Source: JADGRB01 sp963835825 | GTDB lineage: Bacteria > Myxococcota_A > Polyangia > Fen-1088 | Direction: 5' to 3' | NCBI GenBank assembly: GCA_963835825.1 | Contig: CAWIGZ010000008.1 | Span: forward strand, 124,001-188,000 | DNA: 64,000 nt | Part shown: piece after piece, positions 17,515 to 26,947 of the stretch | How positions within the stretch are numbered: position 1 is the stretch's first letter | Layout: every line of letters starts with the position of its first letter | Made by a program: the position numbers and the translations under genes | The notes under the pieces: generated by a model | The model's database searches: none | The model's input: the letters and a program-made list of their open reading frames with translations, nothing else | What the model was told of the DNA's origin: nothing

Positions 17515-18258
17515 TCAACGGAGGACGTGGAACGGAATATCGATGACCGCCACTTGCCGAGGCGCATGCTGATTGCCGGCCGGCGTGTGCAGGTCGGCCC
17601 GAAGGACGACCGCATTCTCGTGCTTGGGGAGCTTCGGAAAGTAGAGGTATCCGCTCATCCGGCCGCCTGGCTGAAGGACTCCCTCGGGAAGCGCCTGATC
17701 GATCATGCTCGCCGTCGGCATGTGCGGCCGCCAGGTGACGGCGTAGCTCGGCGGCCAGTCGTTGAACGGCCCGTTCCAGACCGGGAGCCATGGGTAGTAC
17801 GGCGCGAGGTAGTCGGCCACATAGAAGTCATCGAAGTAGCCAGGGTTTGGCGCCGACACCGTCACGCGTGGCCCCGGTGTCTGCACTGCGTACGGAGCCA
17901 TGGCCGTGTAGGACTTCCCGGACTGACCGTTCAGCGTGAACTCGTGGTACTGGACGCGGACCGGATGCCCGCTGGTGTTCTGAATGGTCACCCACACCGG
18001 CGTGAGCACGGTCGGGAGATTTTGCGGCCAGCCCTGCCAGGCGTTCCCGTCGGCGGCAATGGTCACACCGCCGCGCGCCTCGACCGCCAGCGAGCTTCCG
18101 GCGACGGTCGCGTATCCGGCAGCGGGCATCAACGCCATCTCGTGCGACGTCGCGCAGCCGCCAACGACGAATACGCCCGCCAGCACCGCGCCTGACAGCC
18201 AGCGGAAGACATGTCCCGCGCCCACCCTCGTCCTGCAGCTTCCCCGCAGCCCCCGCAT
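17515..18258 (-). CDS. lipoprotein of unknown function
   Basis: Protein of 247 residues. ATG 18258 is preceded by GGAGGG. The signal ends in a clear lipobox (GVFVVGGC). The mature part has a beta-sandwich-like core (PVWVTIQNTSGHPVRVQYHE) and an aromatic stretch (LAPYYPWLPVWNGPFNDWPP), then a second strand-rich block ending near FHVLR. I do not recognise the family. It stands alone, followed downstream by the kinase gene on the same strand after ~320 bp. Confidence 0.78.
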   Translation of the reverse strand: MRGLRGSCRTRVGAGHVFRWLSGAVLAGVFVVGGCATSHEMALMPAAGYATVAGSSLAVEARGGVTIAADGNAWQGWPQNLPTVLTPVWVTIQNTSGHPVRVQYHEFTLNGQSGKSYTAMAPYAVQTPGPRVTVSAPNPGYFDDFYVADYLAPYYPWLPVWNGPFNDWPPSYAVTWRPHMPTASMIDQALPEGVLQPGGRMSGYLYFPKLPKHENAVVLRADLHTPAGNQHAPRQVAVIDIPFHVLR

Positions 18259-18522
18259 GGCAAACCCTCCGCATCAGTTGTTGCTCGACGGAAGGCCAAT
18301 GCTCGGATGCCGCGACCTGAGGCGCGGCAACATGAACGGCTTCACTTCCGTAAGATCCAACCTAGGGAAGGAAGCCCCACTGTAAACCGCGGCCGTTGCC
18401 TTCTCTGCGAAGGTGAGTGACACAGCTCGAGCGAATGGGCGACAGCCGTCGATGGTTGGCGGCAGCGCTCGAGTGGGCGACCTGGACGACGAAGGAAGGG
18501 CTGTTGTCCTTGCGGCGTGCGG

Positions 18523-19917
18523 CTACTGGACCCAGTCACTGGTCGCCGTCGCGGCCAGCCAGCTCTTCACCAACATACCGAAGTTGGTCAGCGTCATCAG
18601 GTTGGCGTCGGCGAAGATGCTGGGCGTCCAGGCGTTGTCGGTGACCCAGGCCGTCCAGCTGGCGCCGTCACCGTTGACGGTGGTCTGCAACGACGTTCCG
18701 AACGACGACGGATCGGAGTTTCCGTATCCCCATTCGCTGATGAACACCGGCGCCTTGGCGGTGGCCGTCGCGACCTGGCTCTGGAAGGCCGTGCTCCAGT
18801 TCGAGGCGTAGATGTGGGCCGTGTACATCAGATTGGTGCCGGTGGGCGGGTCGCTCGCCGCGTCGCCGGGGTGCTGGTCCCAGACATTGGACGGCACGAT
18901 GATGATGTTCCTGGGCGCGCCGGCGCGAATGGTGTCGATCAGCTGCTGCGCGACGGGTTTCAGCGCCGACCAGCCGACATTGGTGTCGATCGGCTCGTTG
19001 AACGGTTCGTAAAGGACGTTGCTGGCGCCCGCGAACTTCGGTGCGATGTCGGTCCAGAACGTCTTCGCATCGGCGGCGGACGTCCCGGAGGTGGCGTTGT
19101 CGATCTGGTGGTAATCGACGATGACGTACAGACTCTTGCTGGTCGCGTAATCCACGGCCGGCTTCAGCACCTTGGAGAAGTAGTCGGCGGCCGAGAGCGG
19201 CGATTTCGGCGTGCAGCTCGCGGTCGGGCCCGTCCCGACCGGGTAGGGGCAAGGGGAGCAGGTGGCCCCGCCGCCCGTGTTGTAGTCGATCTCGGGATAG
19301 ACGGGCAGCCGGACCACGTGCCCCTGCACGCCGGCCGCCGCCACCTTGTCCATGCGAGCCGTGATCCCGGCAGCGCTCTGGCCGCCGTACCAGTACAGCG
19401 ATCCGATGTCGATCAGCGCGGAGCCGCGCAGAATGATCGTCTTGCCCGTCGGGTCCTGGAGCTTGTTGCCGTTGACGGTCAGCCAGGGCAGGCCACTGCT
19501 GCCGCCGGCCCCCGCCCCGCCGCTCGACCCGGACGCGCCCCCGCTGGGTGCGCCGCCAGCGCCCCCGCCGCCGCTGCCCGCCGTGCCCTGCCCGGCCGTT
19601 CCGCCGGTCGCCAGGCCGCCGGTGCCGCGCGTCCCGCCGGCGGCGCCGCCGGTTCCGAGCGCTCCTCCCGAAGCGTTGCCGCCGGTTCCGGGCGCTCCTC
19701 CCGAAGCGTTGCCGCCGCCGCCCCCGCTCGCACCGGCGGGACCGCCGCCGCCCGAGCCCGCCGGTCCCGTTCCAGCGGATCCGCCGGTACCTGTCGGTTC
19801 GCTGGTCGAAGAACCGCACCCGCCGGGAAACCCGCCCAAGACCGCCAGCCAGGCCAGCGTACCCAGCGCAAATGGGGTCGTTTTCAGGATATTGCGATAT
19901 CGGGTCGGTCGAGCCAT
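18523..19917 (-). CDS. GH5 (cellulase-like) glycoside hydrolase lipoprotein
   Basis: Protein of 464 residues. The start is ATG 19917, which puts a lipoprotein signal first (LAWLAVLGGFPGGC); the open frame upstream is not needed. A ~100-residue Gly/Ala/Ser linker leads to a (beta/alpha)8 GH5 domain with IVDYHQIDN, the acid/base Glu in YEPFNEP and the nucleophile Glu in VFISEWGYGN. Expected activity is endo-hydrolysis of beta-linked glucans or mannans at the cell surface. Its linker carries a 33-bp tandem duplication. It is divergent from the esterase gene at 20128, so the two could share a control region. Confidence 0.9.
   Translation of the reverse strand: MARPTRYRNILKTTPFALGTLAWLAVLGGFPGGCGSSTSEPTGTGGSAGTGPAGSGGGGPAGASGGGGGNASGGAPGTGGNASGGALGTGGAAGGTRGTGGLATGGTAGQGTAGSGGGGAGGAPSGGASGSSGGAGAGGSSGLPWLTVNGNKLQDPTGKTIILRGSALIDIGSLYWYGGQSAAGITARMDKVAAAGVQGHVVRLPVYPEIDYNTGGGATCSPCPYPVGTGPTASCTPKSPLSAADYFSKVLKPAVDYATSKSLYVIVDYHQIDNATSGTSAADAKTFWTDIAPKFAGASNVLYEPFNEPIDTNVGWSALKPVAQQLIDTIRAGAPRNIIIVPSNVWDQHPGDAASDPPTGTNLMYTAHIYASNWSTAFQSQVATATAKAPVFISEWGYGNSDPSSFGTSLQTTVNGDGASWTAWVTDNAWTPSIFADANLMTLTNFGMLVKSWLAATATSDWVQ
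19647..19712. repeat. 33-bp tandem duplication in the GH5 linker
   Basis: Two near-identical 33-bp units (11 codons) start at about 19647 and 19680, differing by one base around GTTCCGAGCGC/GTTCCGGGCGC. They lengthen the linker in frame. Confidence 0.75.
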
Positions 19918-20127
19918 CGCCGTGGACAAGGGGCCCGATGGCGAAAAACCTTCTCGAAAAGCGCGCTCGCGCCGTTTTCTTGTCAACAAGCGCCGGCATG
20001 CAGACAGCTGTAGAGGATGGCACCCTCGCGCCGATGGCTCTCGCCCTTCTGTCCAGCGTCCATCCCTCCCGCGCAATCCGCGCAAGAGGAACGTTCCAGG
20101 GTGCCTCGGTTTCCATCGGAGGATCGC

Positions 20128-21468
20128 ATGTCTACGAACTGGTTCCGGACCCTCGCTCTCGGACTGTCGTTAGGAATCATCGGCTGCGGAAGCTCGAGCC
20201 CCGGGACGTCCGGTTCGGGCGGGAGCGGGGTATCTACGGGCACGGGAGGTAGCGCCACCGGTGGCTCGTCCACCGGCGGCTCGTCCACGGGAGGCAGCGC
20301 GACTGGCGGACATGGGAGCGGCGGGACCGGGACCGGCGGAACTGCGACCGGCGGATCTGGGAGCGGCGGGACCGGGACCGGCGGAACTGCGACCGGCGGC
20401 ACCGGGAGCGGAGGGACCGCTGGTGGCGGAGCTGCAGGTAACGGAGCGAAGGGTGGCAATGGCGGAGGCGGTCATGCGACTGGCGGAACCGCCGGTGGCA
20501 CTTCGACCGGCGGAACTTCCGGTGGCAGCGGGGGGGCGGCCGGAGGCGGGAGCGGCCCGGTTCCCAGCAAGGGCTGCAGCGTCACGAATGGCGTCAAGAC
20601 GCTGACCACCGGCGGCATGTCGGTTTCCAAGGGTCTTGCCACGTCGACGACACTCAAGATCACGAGCGGCGGGATGAGCCGCGAATACATCATCGACATT
20701 CCGGCGGATTACAATCCGACGCACCCGTATCGCCTGATCTTCTCCTGGCACCAGGCGTATGGCTCGGACGTCGGCAATGCGAACGGCCAATATCCCGCTT
20801 TTAACGGGCCCAACTTCGACGCAGCCCACTACGCGTTTTTCGGGCTCAAACGCGCAGCGACCGACGCGGGCGATTCGGCCATCTTCGTAGCGCCCGAGGG
20901 CATCGGCAACCTTCCATGGGATTACAAGCGAGACGTCGTCCTCTTCGACGACCTGCTCGCCCTCGTCGACGCGAACCTGTGCATCGACGACAGCCGGGTC
21001 TTTTCCACGGGCTTCAGCTTCGGAGCGATGATGAGCTACGCCCTGTCGATCACCCGCCAGACCAAGCTGCGCGGGGTCGTCGCCATGGCCGCGGCCAACT
21101 ACAATCTTCCCAACGAGCCGACCGATACGAATGCGGCGCCGATCGCGTACATGGGGACGACCGGCATGAGCGACGGCACCTGTCCGTGGGGCAACGACAC
21201 GATGGGGGGGAAGGCCTGCAACCTTCAGCACGCCAAGGACAACAACTGCACGATTCCCTCCGGGAACAACATCCCGACGACGACAGCCGGCAGCAAGACC
21301 TACGTCTGCTACGACTTCCAAGGGTGCAAGGCGGGTTATCCCGTCAAAACGTGCACGTTCGATGGCGCGCACACGCCGTCGTCCGTGGATGACGGGACCT
21401 CGAACGGGGATGACGGCCTGAAGGCCTTCATTCCACCGATGGCCTGGAAGTTCATGGCGCAGTTCTGA
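20128..21468 (+). CDS. PHB-depolymerase/feruloyl-esterase-type lipoprotein
   Basis: Protein of 446 residues. ATG 20128 has GGAGG 6 nt upstream; signal FRTLALGLSLGIIGC. About 125 residues of Gly/Thr linker contain an exact-period 45-bp duplication (starting near 20313 and 20358). The C-terminal alpha/beta-hydrolase has REYIIDIPADYNP, the nucleophile elbow GFSFGAMMS (Ser297) and FDGAHTPSS near the end for the His. The family cleaves polyhydroxybutyrate or feruloyl esters of plant cell walls. Next to a GH5 enzyme, a plant-polymer substrate is plausible but unproven. The last 17 bases overlap the end of a convergent remnant. Confidence 0.87.
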   Translation: MSTNWFRTLALGLSLGIIGCGSSSPGTSGSGGSGVSTGTGGSATGGSSTGGSSTGGSATGGHGSGGTGTGGTATGGSGSGGTGTGGTATGGTGSGGTAGGGAAGNGAKGGNGGGGHATGGTAGGTSTGGTSGGSGGAAGGGSGPVPSKGCSVTNGVKTLTTGGMSVSKGLATSTTLKITSGGMSREYIIDIPADYNPTHPYRLIFSWHQAYGSDVGNANGQYPAFNGPNFDAAHYAFFGLKRAATDAGDSAIFVAPEGIGNLPWDYKRDVVLFDDLLALVDANLCIDDSRVFSTGFSFGAMMSYALSITRQTKLRGVVAMAAANYNLPNEPTDTNAAPIAYMGTTGMSDGTCPWGNDTMGGKACNLQHAKDNNCTIPSGNNIPTTTAGSKTYVCYDFQGCKAGYPVKTCTFDGAHTPSSVDDGTSNGDDGLKAFIPPMAWKFMAQF

Positions 21469-21931
21469 CCGCGCCGGCTGCGTCGGCCGGTGACTGGGCG
21501 GTCTCGGCGTATCGCTTGAGGCCGGCGAGGAAGCCCTGGATGCCTGCGGTCCATTTCCGCCGGACCATCACGGCGTCCACGACTTTTCCGAGCGGGCCGA
21601 GCTTCAACTCGTACTCCATCCGCTGGCGGACGACGGTGGCTCCTCCCTCGCGGACGAGCGTGCAGCTGTGATGGAGGCGGCGCACGGGCAGGGCGCACTC
21701 GTACAGCTCGAATGACAGCGCTTCGTTGCGGCGCCAGTCAGCCACCCGCTCCTTGAACCAGCCGCCGGGCGTCAGATCGATCCTCACGTGCCCGTAGCGA
21801 GCAGCGCCAGGACGCCGCTCCCTCAAGTTCGCGGTGGCCCTGCTGAGGCGGTGCGGTTCGCTTGCTGGCTGCACAAGCGCGGCACCCACACGGGTTGCAG
21901 GCGCGCGCTCCGCCGTGCCTGCTCTACGCAC
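21452..21931 (-). pseudogene. SRPBCC (polyketide-cyclase/START-like) gene lacking its N-terminus
   Basis: The C-terminal two-thirds of an SRPBCC domain is recognisable (GGWFKERVADWRRNEALSFE, MEYELKLGPLGKVVDAVM, GIQGFLAGLKRYAE). The first strand and helices that normally begin the fold are absent, and the ~60 residues before GHVRIDL resemble nothing. No good start is seen. It is probably a truncated gene. The family binds hydrophobic ligands. Confidence 0.6.
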
Positions 21932-21963
21932 AATGGTTCAGTTCTCCCCATGCAGCCCGGCGC

Positions 21964-22539
21964 TCAGTTCCGCTCGAACTCGACTTGCTTGAAGATTCCG
22001 TGCACTCCGTCATCGCCCACGAGTAGGACAAGGTCGACGCTATCACCGTTCCCCATGACCAATACGCCCACCGGCGTCAGGCCCGCTGCGACGTCTTTCT
22101 TCCACTTTCGCGCCCAATTCGGCAGATGTTTTGGAGAGAGCACGTCTGCATCAAGCCGAGGGTGGTCCTCCAAATCCTCATGCAACAGATGGTCGTCTAG
22201 CAGGCACTTCAGCGCATCGAGCTTGGCGGGCGTCGTGATGTCCAGATTGGTGCAGTCGCCCTCGGTTCCGGTGTCGCGCAGGACGAAGGGCAACCGGCTG
22301 TGCTTCGTCAGCGCCGCCTTGTCGCGTCGGCGAAGTGCCCCCAGCCAGGCGAGCGCGATCTGGGGCGCATTCGCATCTGCCGAGGGTCGACCGTCTGCCC
22401 CTGCGTCGCCGCTTCCCCCGCCGTTCGCTTCGGGAGCAGCCTGCGTGGGCGTTGCCGGCGAGCAGGCGGCCGATCGAGCGAAGACGAACAGCAGCCCCCC
22501 AAGAAGACATGATCCAGCAATCGCAGCTCGACTAGTCAT
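21964..22539 (-). CDS. lipoprotein with NTF2-like domain, unknown function
   Basis: Protein of 191 residues. The ATG overlaps the stop of the upstream 85-codon frame (ATGA), suggesting translational coupling. The signal is GGLLFVFARSAAC, then a short acidic/Gly linker, then about 120 residues beginning IALAWLGALRRRDKAALTK, a pattern seen in NTF2-like folds. It ends near IFKQVEFERN. No catalytic motif is seen. A partner or immunity role for the upstream peptidase-like fragment is only a thought. Confidence 0.65.
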   Translation of the reverse strand: MTSRAAIAGSCLLGGLLFVFARSAACSPATPTQAAPEANGGGSGDAGADGRPSADANAPQIALAWLGALRRRDKAALTKHSRLPFVLRDTGTEGDCTNLDITTPAKLDALKCLLDDHLLHEDLEDHPRLDADVLSPKHLPNWARKWKKDVAAGLTPVGVLVMGNGDSVDLVLLVGDDGVHGIFKQVEFERN

Positions 22540-22793
22540 CGCGGCAACCGCCAGTGCCAGGGTTCGTAGGGGTGCTTGAGCGGGCCGATCAACTTGCTTC
22601 CTGATGCGGCCGCGATGAGCTTAGCCTCCCAGCCACCGAGCTTCCATACCGTCGCGATGCTCGACGAAATCGTCCCGGCGACGATCCGACCACCGGAGGA
22701 GTGCTTGACCACAAAATCGACGGCACGCATCCAACGCAGGCTCTCCTTTGAGTCGCGGCCTGTCGATGAACCGAGCCCCATCTTCATTTTCAC
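22536..22793 (-). pseudogene. C-terminal fragment of an M15-type D,D-peptidase-like protein
   Basis: The 85-codon frame ends with GPLKHPYEPWHWRLPR. The EPWHW motif is the hallmark C-terminal zinc/catalytic segment of VanY/M15 D,D-carboxypeptidases. The preceding stretch (ATVWKLGGWEAKLIAAA) fits the same fold. The upstream SxHxxGxAxD segment is not found: the frame is open back to about 22850 and then stops. It is coupled by ATGA to the following lipoprotein gene. I interpret it as the tail of a decayed peptidoglycan peptidase; a real small protein cannot be excluded. Confidence 0.5.
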
Positions 22794-22850
22794 GTCCCCG
22801 ACGGCCCCTCGATCTTCGCTTCGAACGGCGTGCCCTACACGTTCGATCGC

Positions 22851-23617
22851 TTCCGTTTTTCAGGACACCGTCGATCTGACCGCGGACGTCCACACCGCCA
22901 CGCTCGTGCCCGCGCCGCGGGAACGGCGCCAGCGCCGGCCCATGACCGGGGACATCGTCGCGTTTCCGTCAGCCAGCGCGGTCAGCCCCGCGCGGCGAAG
23001 GCCAGCTCTGCGCGAAGTCGCTGGTCCAGGTCGCGGCGATGTGCACTCCGGTAAGCGCATCCAATAAGGCCGATTCATACACCTACTGTTGCGCTGGCAC
23101 CTCGACCTCGTCCTGTGACGAGAACGGCGAAGAGTTCGCCGTGATCGCCCGGGGCATCCCCGCGCCCGGGGCGTCGATTCTGGCAGACCGGATCCGCCCG
23201 ACCGTGGCGACGCTATCTGTTCCTCACGACGGCGAAACGATCTCCCTCACCATGGGCGGGGTACCGAGGCCAGCGAGAACCGGACCCCTTGGGGTGGTCG
23301 GGGATGACGCCCTGAATGCGATCCGCTGGCCGTCTTCCAATTCGGTCCGCGCGATAGCGGTTGTGATTCTACCCAGCTTGGCGGTCCGCGCGGTCGGATC
23401 CAATCGAAGCGCTGAAGCACGAATCGGGCAGGGCGGGAACACGTCAGCGAGCCTTCCGGTCGGCAATCCCCGCCGCCGCGACGGTCTGCCCGAGACCTGC
23501 GGCGACCACATTGGTGAGAGCGGCGCCGGATCATCGGCGAAACCCCGCCGAACGGGCCGAGTGTGCCGAGGGGCAGACGGTGGCGCCGATGACGGCGAAC
23601 GGGCGCAGGCGGAACGC
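22851..23617. other. stretch without a recognisable gene
   Basis: About 770 bp between the M15-like fragment and the Cys-rich lipoprotein. The open frames here are typical GC-rich shadow frames with Arg/Pro/Ala-biased products. A short + strand piece near 23085 (SYTYCCAGTSTSSCDENGEE) looks protein-like but is isolated. Probably decayed coding DNA. Confidence 0.4.
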
Positions 23618-24673
23618 TCATTGACAGCTGCGTGCGCCGCCGCCGTCAGGGGCCCCGCATGAAAGCGCTGCGCTGCAGGTCCCGCCGCTGGCCCCGGTCG
23701 CTTGGCAGCAGGGCTCCCCTTTGGCGCCGCACGCCTGGCAGATGGACGTGCCGCCCGCGCCGCCCCCACTGGCGCAGACGAGCCCGGTCCCGCAGCTGCG
23801 GCCGCAGCATCCCTGCCCGGCGGCGCCGCAGGGCTGGCAAGTCCCCGTGCCGCCCGTTCTTCCACCCGCTCCGCCGGCTGTCGCAACGGTGCAGGCGAAG
23901 CCGCTGTTGCAAGTCCCAAAGCCGCCGCCGCCACAGCAGGTCTGACCAGAACCCCCGCAGGCGACGCAGGTTCCGCCGGTGCCCGTCGTGGTGCCGGTAC
24001 AGGTTCCTCCTGGCTGGCAGGTATCTCCCGGGCAGCAGGCACTCCCGGTCGCTCCACAGTTCATGCACGTGCGGGGCATTCCGTTGCCTGGGTTGGCGCA
24101 TCCGAGGCCGCTGTTGCAGGCGTCGCCGGAGCAGCACACTTCGCCGCTGGCGCCGCACGGCTCGCAGCTCATTCCACCGTCGCCTATCTGGCAAGAGAGG
24201 CTCGTAGCGCAAGCGTTGTCGCCGCCGCCGGCACAGCAGAGCTCGCCCCTGCTGCCGCAACCGACGCAGGCTCCGCCCGAGCAGCGCGCCCCCGCGGCGG
24301 TGCAGGTGGTGGACCCGCCGCCGAACCCGCCTCCCGCGCCCCCTCCGCAGCAGGTCTGGCCCACCGCTCCGCACGTCGTCCCGGTGGCGCTCTGGCACGA
24401 TCCGCTCGAGCACGTGCCGCTCGTCCCAGCGCCCGTGCACGCCGAGCCACTGCCGATGCACCTTCCCGCGATGCAGCAGCCACCCCCCTGGCAATTGTTC
24501 GCAGCGCAGCAGGCGTGACCGGCGGTGCCGCAGACGTTCGCGCCCGTCCCGCCGGTCCCGGCTCCGGGGCTCGACGAGCCACCACCACAGGAGACGCCCG
24601 TCGACACGAAGAAGGACAACAACAGCGTGAGCGACAACCAAGTGCCACGCTTCATAAGCCACGAGCTGATCAT
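23618..24673 (-). CDS. Cys-rich repeat lipoprotein (C-CG-G-CC pattern)
   Basis: Protein of 351 residues from ATG 24673 (GGGGG about 10 nt upstream; ATG 24655 is an alternative). The signal is WLSLTLLLSFFVSTGVSC. Afterwards about a dozen Cys-rich units of the form C-x2-CG-x2-G-x2-CC-x-G-x2-C-x4-C follow, as in LCCAGGGDNACATSLSC and ACGAKGEPCCQATG. Every unit carries adjacent CC and probably disulfides. Such repeats are common in secreted myxobacterial proteins of unknown role. A compact, protease-resistant surface protein is likely. Confidence 0.85.
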   Translation of the reverse strand: MISSWLMKRGTWLSLTLLLSFFVSTGVSCGGGSSSPGAGTGGTGANVCGTAGHACCAANNCQGGGCCIAGRCIGSGSACTGAGTSGTCSSGSCQSATGTTCGAVGQTCCGGGAGGGFGGGSTTCTAAGARCSGGACVGCGSRGELCCAGGGDNACATSLSCQIGDGGMSCEPCGASGEVCCSGDACNSGLGCANPGNGMPRTCMNCGATGSACCPGDTCQPGGTCTGTTTGTGGTCVACGGSGQTCCGGGGFGTCNSGFACTVATAGGAGGRTGGTGTCQPCGAAGQGCCGRSCGTGLVCASGGGAGGTSICQACGAKGEPCCQATGASGGTCSAALSCGAPDGGGARSCQ

Positions 24674-24977
24674 TGTGAGTACCCCCAATGGTGTGGACGC
24701 GAACGACCGCCGAATTGATGAACGGTCTAGAGTCCGAAGCATTGGTGCCCGACGACGGCTTCCGTCGTCATCAATAGATAGGACGTGAGCCGGGTCACGT
24801 CTTTGCGCTCGACGGGGATCGACGGTTTTGCCGAAAACAACGCGCGTAGGGCAGCCGCGCTTTCCGCGCCAAACCGCTTGCCCAGAGCGCGCGGCTGCGG
24901 GCGATCTGAGGCCTGCGAGGACGCGCGTCGCAATCAATCAAAGCGGCGACGACGAGCAGTCCGCCCCGCTCAACTCT

Positions 24978-25175
24978 TCAGTCGTCTTTGCTCTCGATAT
25001 CCAGAGGGTCAGCGACTGCAGAAGGCATGCTCTTGATCTCCCGGCGAGCTGCTTTCCATGCCTTCTGCATGATCCAGGAGAGTGAGCGGTCCTGACGAGT
25101 CGCTTCGGCAGCGATCTCCTTCAACACCGACTCCGGAAAATAGAGACTCTGCTTCCTCTTGTCAGCGTCGGCCAC
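24978..25175 (-). CDS. TIGR04563-type small protein (ribbon-helix-helix-like)
   Basis: Protein of 65 residues starting GTG 25175 with AAGGGA about 8 nt upstream. The sequence ADKRKQSLYFPESVLKEI followed by RQDRSLSWIMQKAWKAAR matches the myxobacterial TIGR04563 family, whose pattern (strand, then two helices with SLSW) suggests a ribbon-helix-helix fold. A DNA-binding or small regulatory role is possible. The open frame upstream is the antisense shadow of the porin gene and is not used. Confidence 0.82.
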   Translation of the reverse strand: MADADKRKQSLYFPESVLKEIAAEATRQDRSLSWIMQKAWKAARREIKSMPSAVADPLDIESKDD

Positions 25176-25420
25176 GTCCGTTCCCTTATACCTCGGCGCC
25201 AACGTCCGCTCTGTGCCGCCCGTCACCGCTGAGGAGATGGTTCGCCGCTCGAACTGCGCGACTTTTCGGAGGCCGCCGATTGCTTCTCCTGGGGGCCAAT
25301 TCATGAAACGGGCGTGTCGTAGCTCCGGAGCATCTCCGCGCACCACGCCGACTGGACGATGATCTACCGGGTCGAGGTTGAGCACCACGGCTCGTGACCG
25401 CCCGCCTCGCGTCCCCTGGC

Positions 25421-26947
25421 TCACACCTTCAGTTGGATCTGGGTGACGAAGATGGTGGCGCTCTGCGTGAACACGCCGGGCGGCGCCGTCGATGGGTAGG
25501 TTCCGGCTGTGAGCTGATCCCGAGACAGATCCAGGAGCAGGCGCACGTGGGCGGTGAAGTCGAGGTTGAGCGCGCCGGAGATCAGGTACCGCTGGCCAGC
25601 GGGATGCTGGCGATCGACGTCGAGCCATTCGAAGCGCGCGGCAGGCATGGCCAGGACGCGGGCCACCGGGAACCGCAGCGCGAAGATCCCCCAGGCGGCC
25701 ATGAACGTCCGGGCGTCGCCCCGATACGCGAGGTCGGTGCGATCCCCCCACAGCCACTCATCGCGCAGCTCGAGGAACCGATTCGAGTAGGTCGCGTCGG
25801 CGCTGGTGGCCATGCCCGACGTCACCTGGCTCTGCGGGGGAAGCGAAACCGCGGGGCTGCCGTTGGGCCGCCAGGCGCCGTCTGCGGCGAGCGAGAGGTG
25901 CTTCAACGGCCGGGACATCAGACGGGCCGTCAGCAGCAGTGACGGTGCCGCCAGGTCGGGGCCCGTGTTGACGTTGCCGGTGGTCCCCGGAATCCCCTCG
26001 GCCCCCTCGCCGGCGCCACCGAAAGCCCCGAGGTAGATGTGCAGCCAGCGCCGCTTCGGGAGGGGATCGCCGCGCGCCATCGCGCCGGCATCGCGGCCGC
26101 CAAACTGCGTATCCTTGATCAGGTTGTCAGTCGGACCGGTATCGGCCAGCTCGTACTCGGCGATTGGGAGCAGCTCCAGCAGCGAATAGGTCCGCTTGAA
26201 CAGGCCGAAAGTGAGCTCGAGGCGCTTGATCGGCTTGATCTCGCCGTAGGCCAGCTTCAACGCTTGCTGTGGATTCGAGTAGGCGAGCTCGGCGAAGTCG
26301 ACCAGCAGCTTGGCCGCGAGCCAATTGTACGGATGCACCACGCCCCGCAAGAAGGCACGGTTCAGGGCGAACCCGTCGTTGCTCTCGGCGTCCTTCGGGC
26401 TGGCGTCGTCGAACACGCGTGTGTAGCGCGTCTGCAACAGCAACCGGAAGGCAAATCCCTTGGTCTTGGGGCCGTTCTCCGGCTCGTCACCGAAGGCATC
26501 CCCCTTGGCGTTGGGGCGAGGCGCCAGCTCCTCGAATTCTTCATCCTGGTCGTCGGCAGCAGCATTACTCGTCGAGTTGGTCTTCCCACTGGCCTTTGAC
26601 TGTTGTGTCGCGCCGTCGTCTGAGGCGTCCCTCGCTGTCTCATGGTCGCTCTGTTCGGAGGGCGCTTCCGGGCTCGGGCTCGCGGGCGGAGGTGTGGCCG
26701 GCGTCGCGACAGGCGTAACGGGGACGACGGACGACGGGGCGGCAGTCGGCGCGATAAGGACGGTCGGCGGCGCTACAGCGTCCGAGGTGCCAGCCATCCC
26801 CGCGTCCGGTGACGGAGACGGCAGCGGAGATGATCCGGCGTCTCCGACCGGGACCGCATTCGCATCGGCGTCCTCCCGCGCCAGAGCTGGCCGGCCCAAC
26901 GCGATCACGATAGTGAGCAAGAGCACGGCCCGGTAGACGAGACCCAC
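25421..26947 (-). CDS. porin-like outer-membrane protein
   Basis: Protein of 508 residues starting GTG 26947. A Sec signal (VYRAVLLLTIVIALGRPALA) is followed by about 140 residues of Pro/Ser/Asp-rich linker, then about 330 residues that fit the phosphate-selective porin (Porin O/P) pattern. Examples are ALNRAFLRGVVHPYNWLAAK, ELTFGLFKRTYSLLEL, and a C-terminal aromatic/aliphatic strand FVTQIQLKV. It presumably forms a channel. A segment rich in Asp/Glu (DDQDEEFEELAPR) lies just before the barrel. Confidence 0.8.
   Translation of the reverse strand: MGLVYRAVLLLTIVIALGRPALAREDADANAVPVGDAGSSPLPSPSPDAGMAGTSDAVAPPTVLIAPTAAPSSVVPVTPVATPATPPPASPSPEAPSEQSDHETARDASDDGATQQSKASGKTNSTSNAAADDQDEEFEELAPRPNAKGDAFGDEPENGPKTKGFAFRLLLQTRYTRVFDDASPKDAESNDGFALNRAFLRGVVHPYNWLAAKLLVDFAELAYSNPQQALKLAYGEIKPIKRLELTFGLFKRTYSLLELLPIAEYELADTGPTDNLIKDTQFGGRDAGAMARGDPLPKRRWLHIYLGAFGGAGEGAEGIPGTTGNVNTGPDLAAPSLLLTARLMSRPLKHLSLAADGAWRPNGSPAVSLPPQSQVTSGMATSADATYSNRFLELRDEWLWGDRTDLAYRGDARTFMAAWGIFALRFPVARVLAMPAARFEWLDVDRQHPAGQRYLISGALNLDFTAHVRLLLDLSRDQLTAGTYPSTAPPGVFTQSATIFVTQIQLKV

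Noticed and set aside
25176..25420. N-terminal extension of the TIGR04563-type protein to 259 residues
   Set aside because: The extension is antisense to the porin and compositionally biased; the GTG at 25175 has its own ribosome site and matches the family's usual length.
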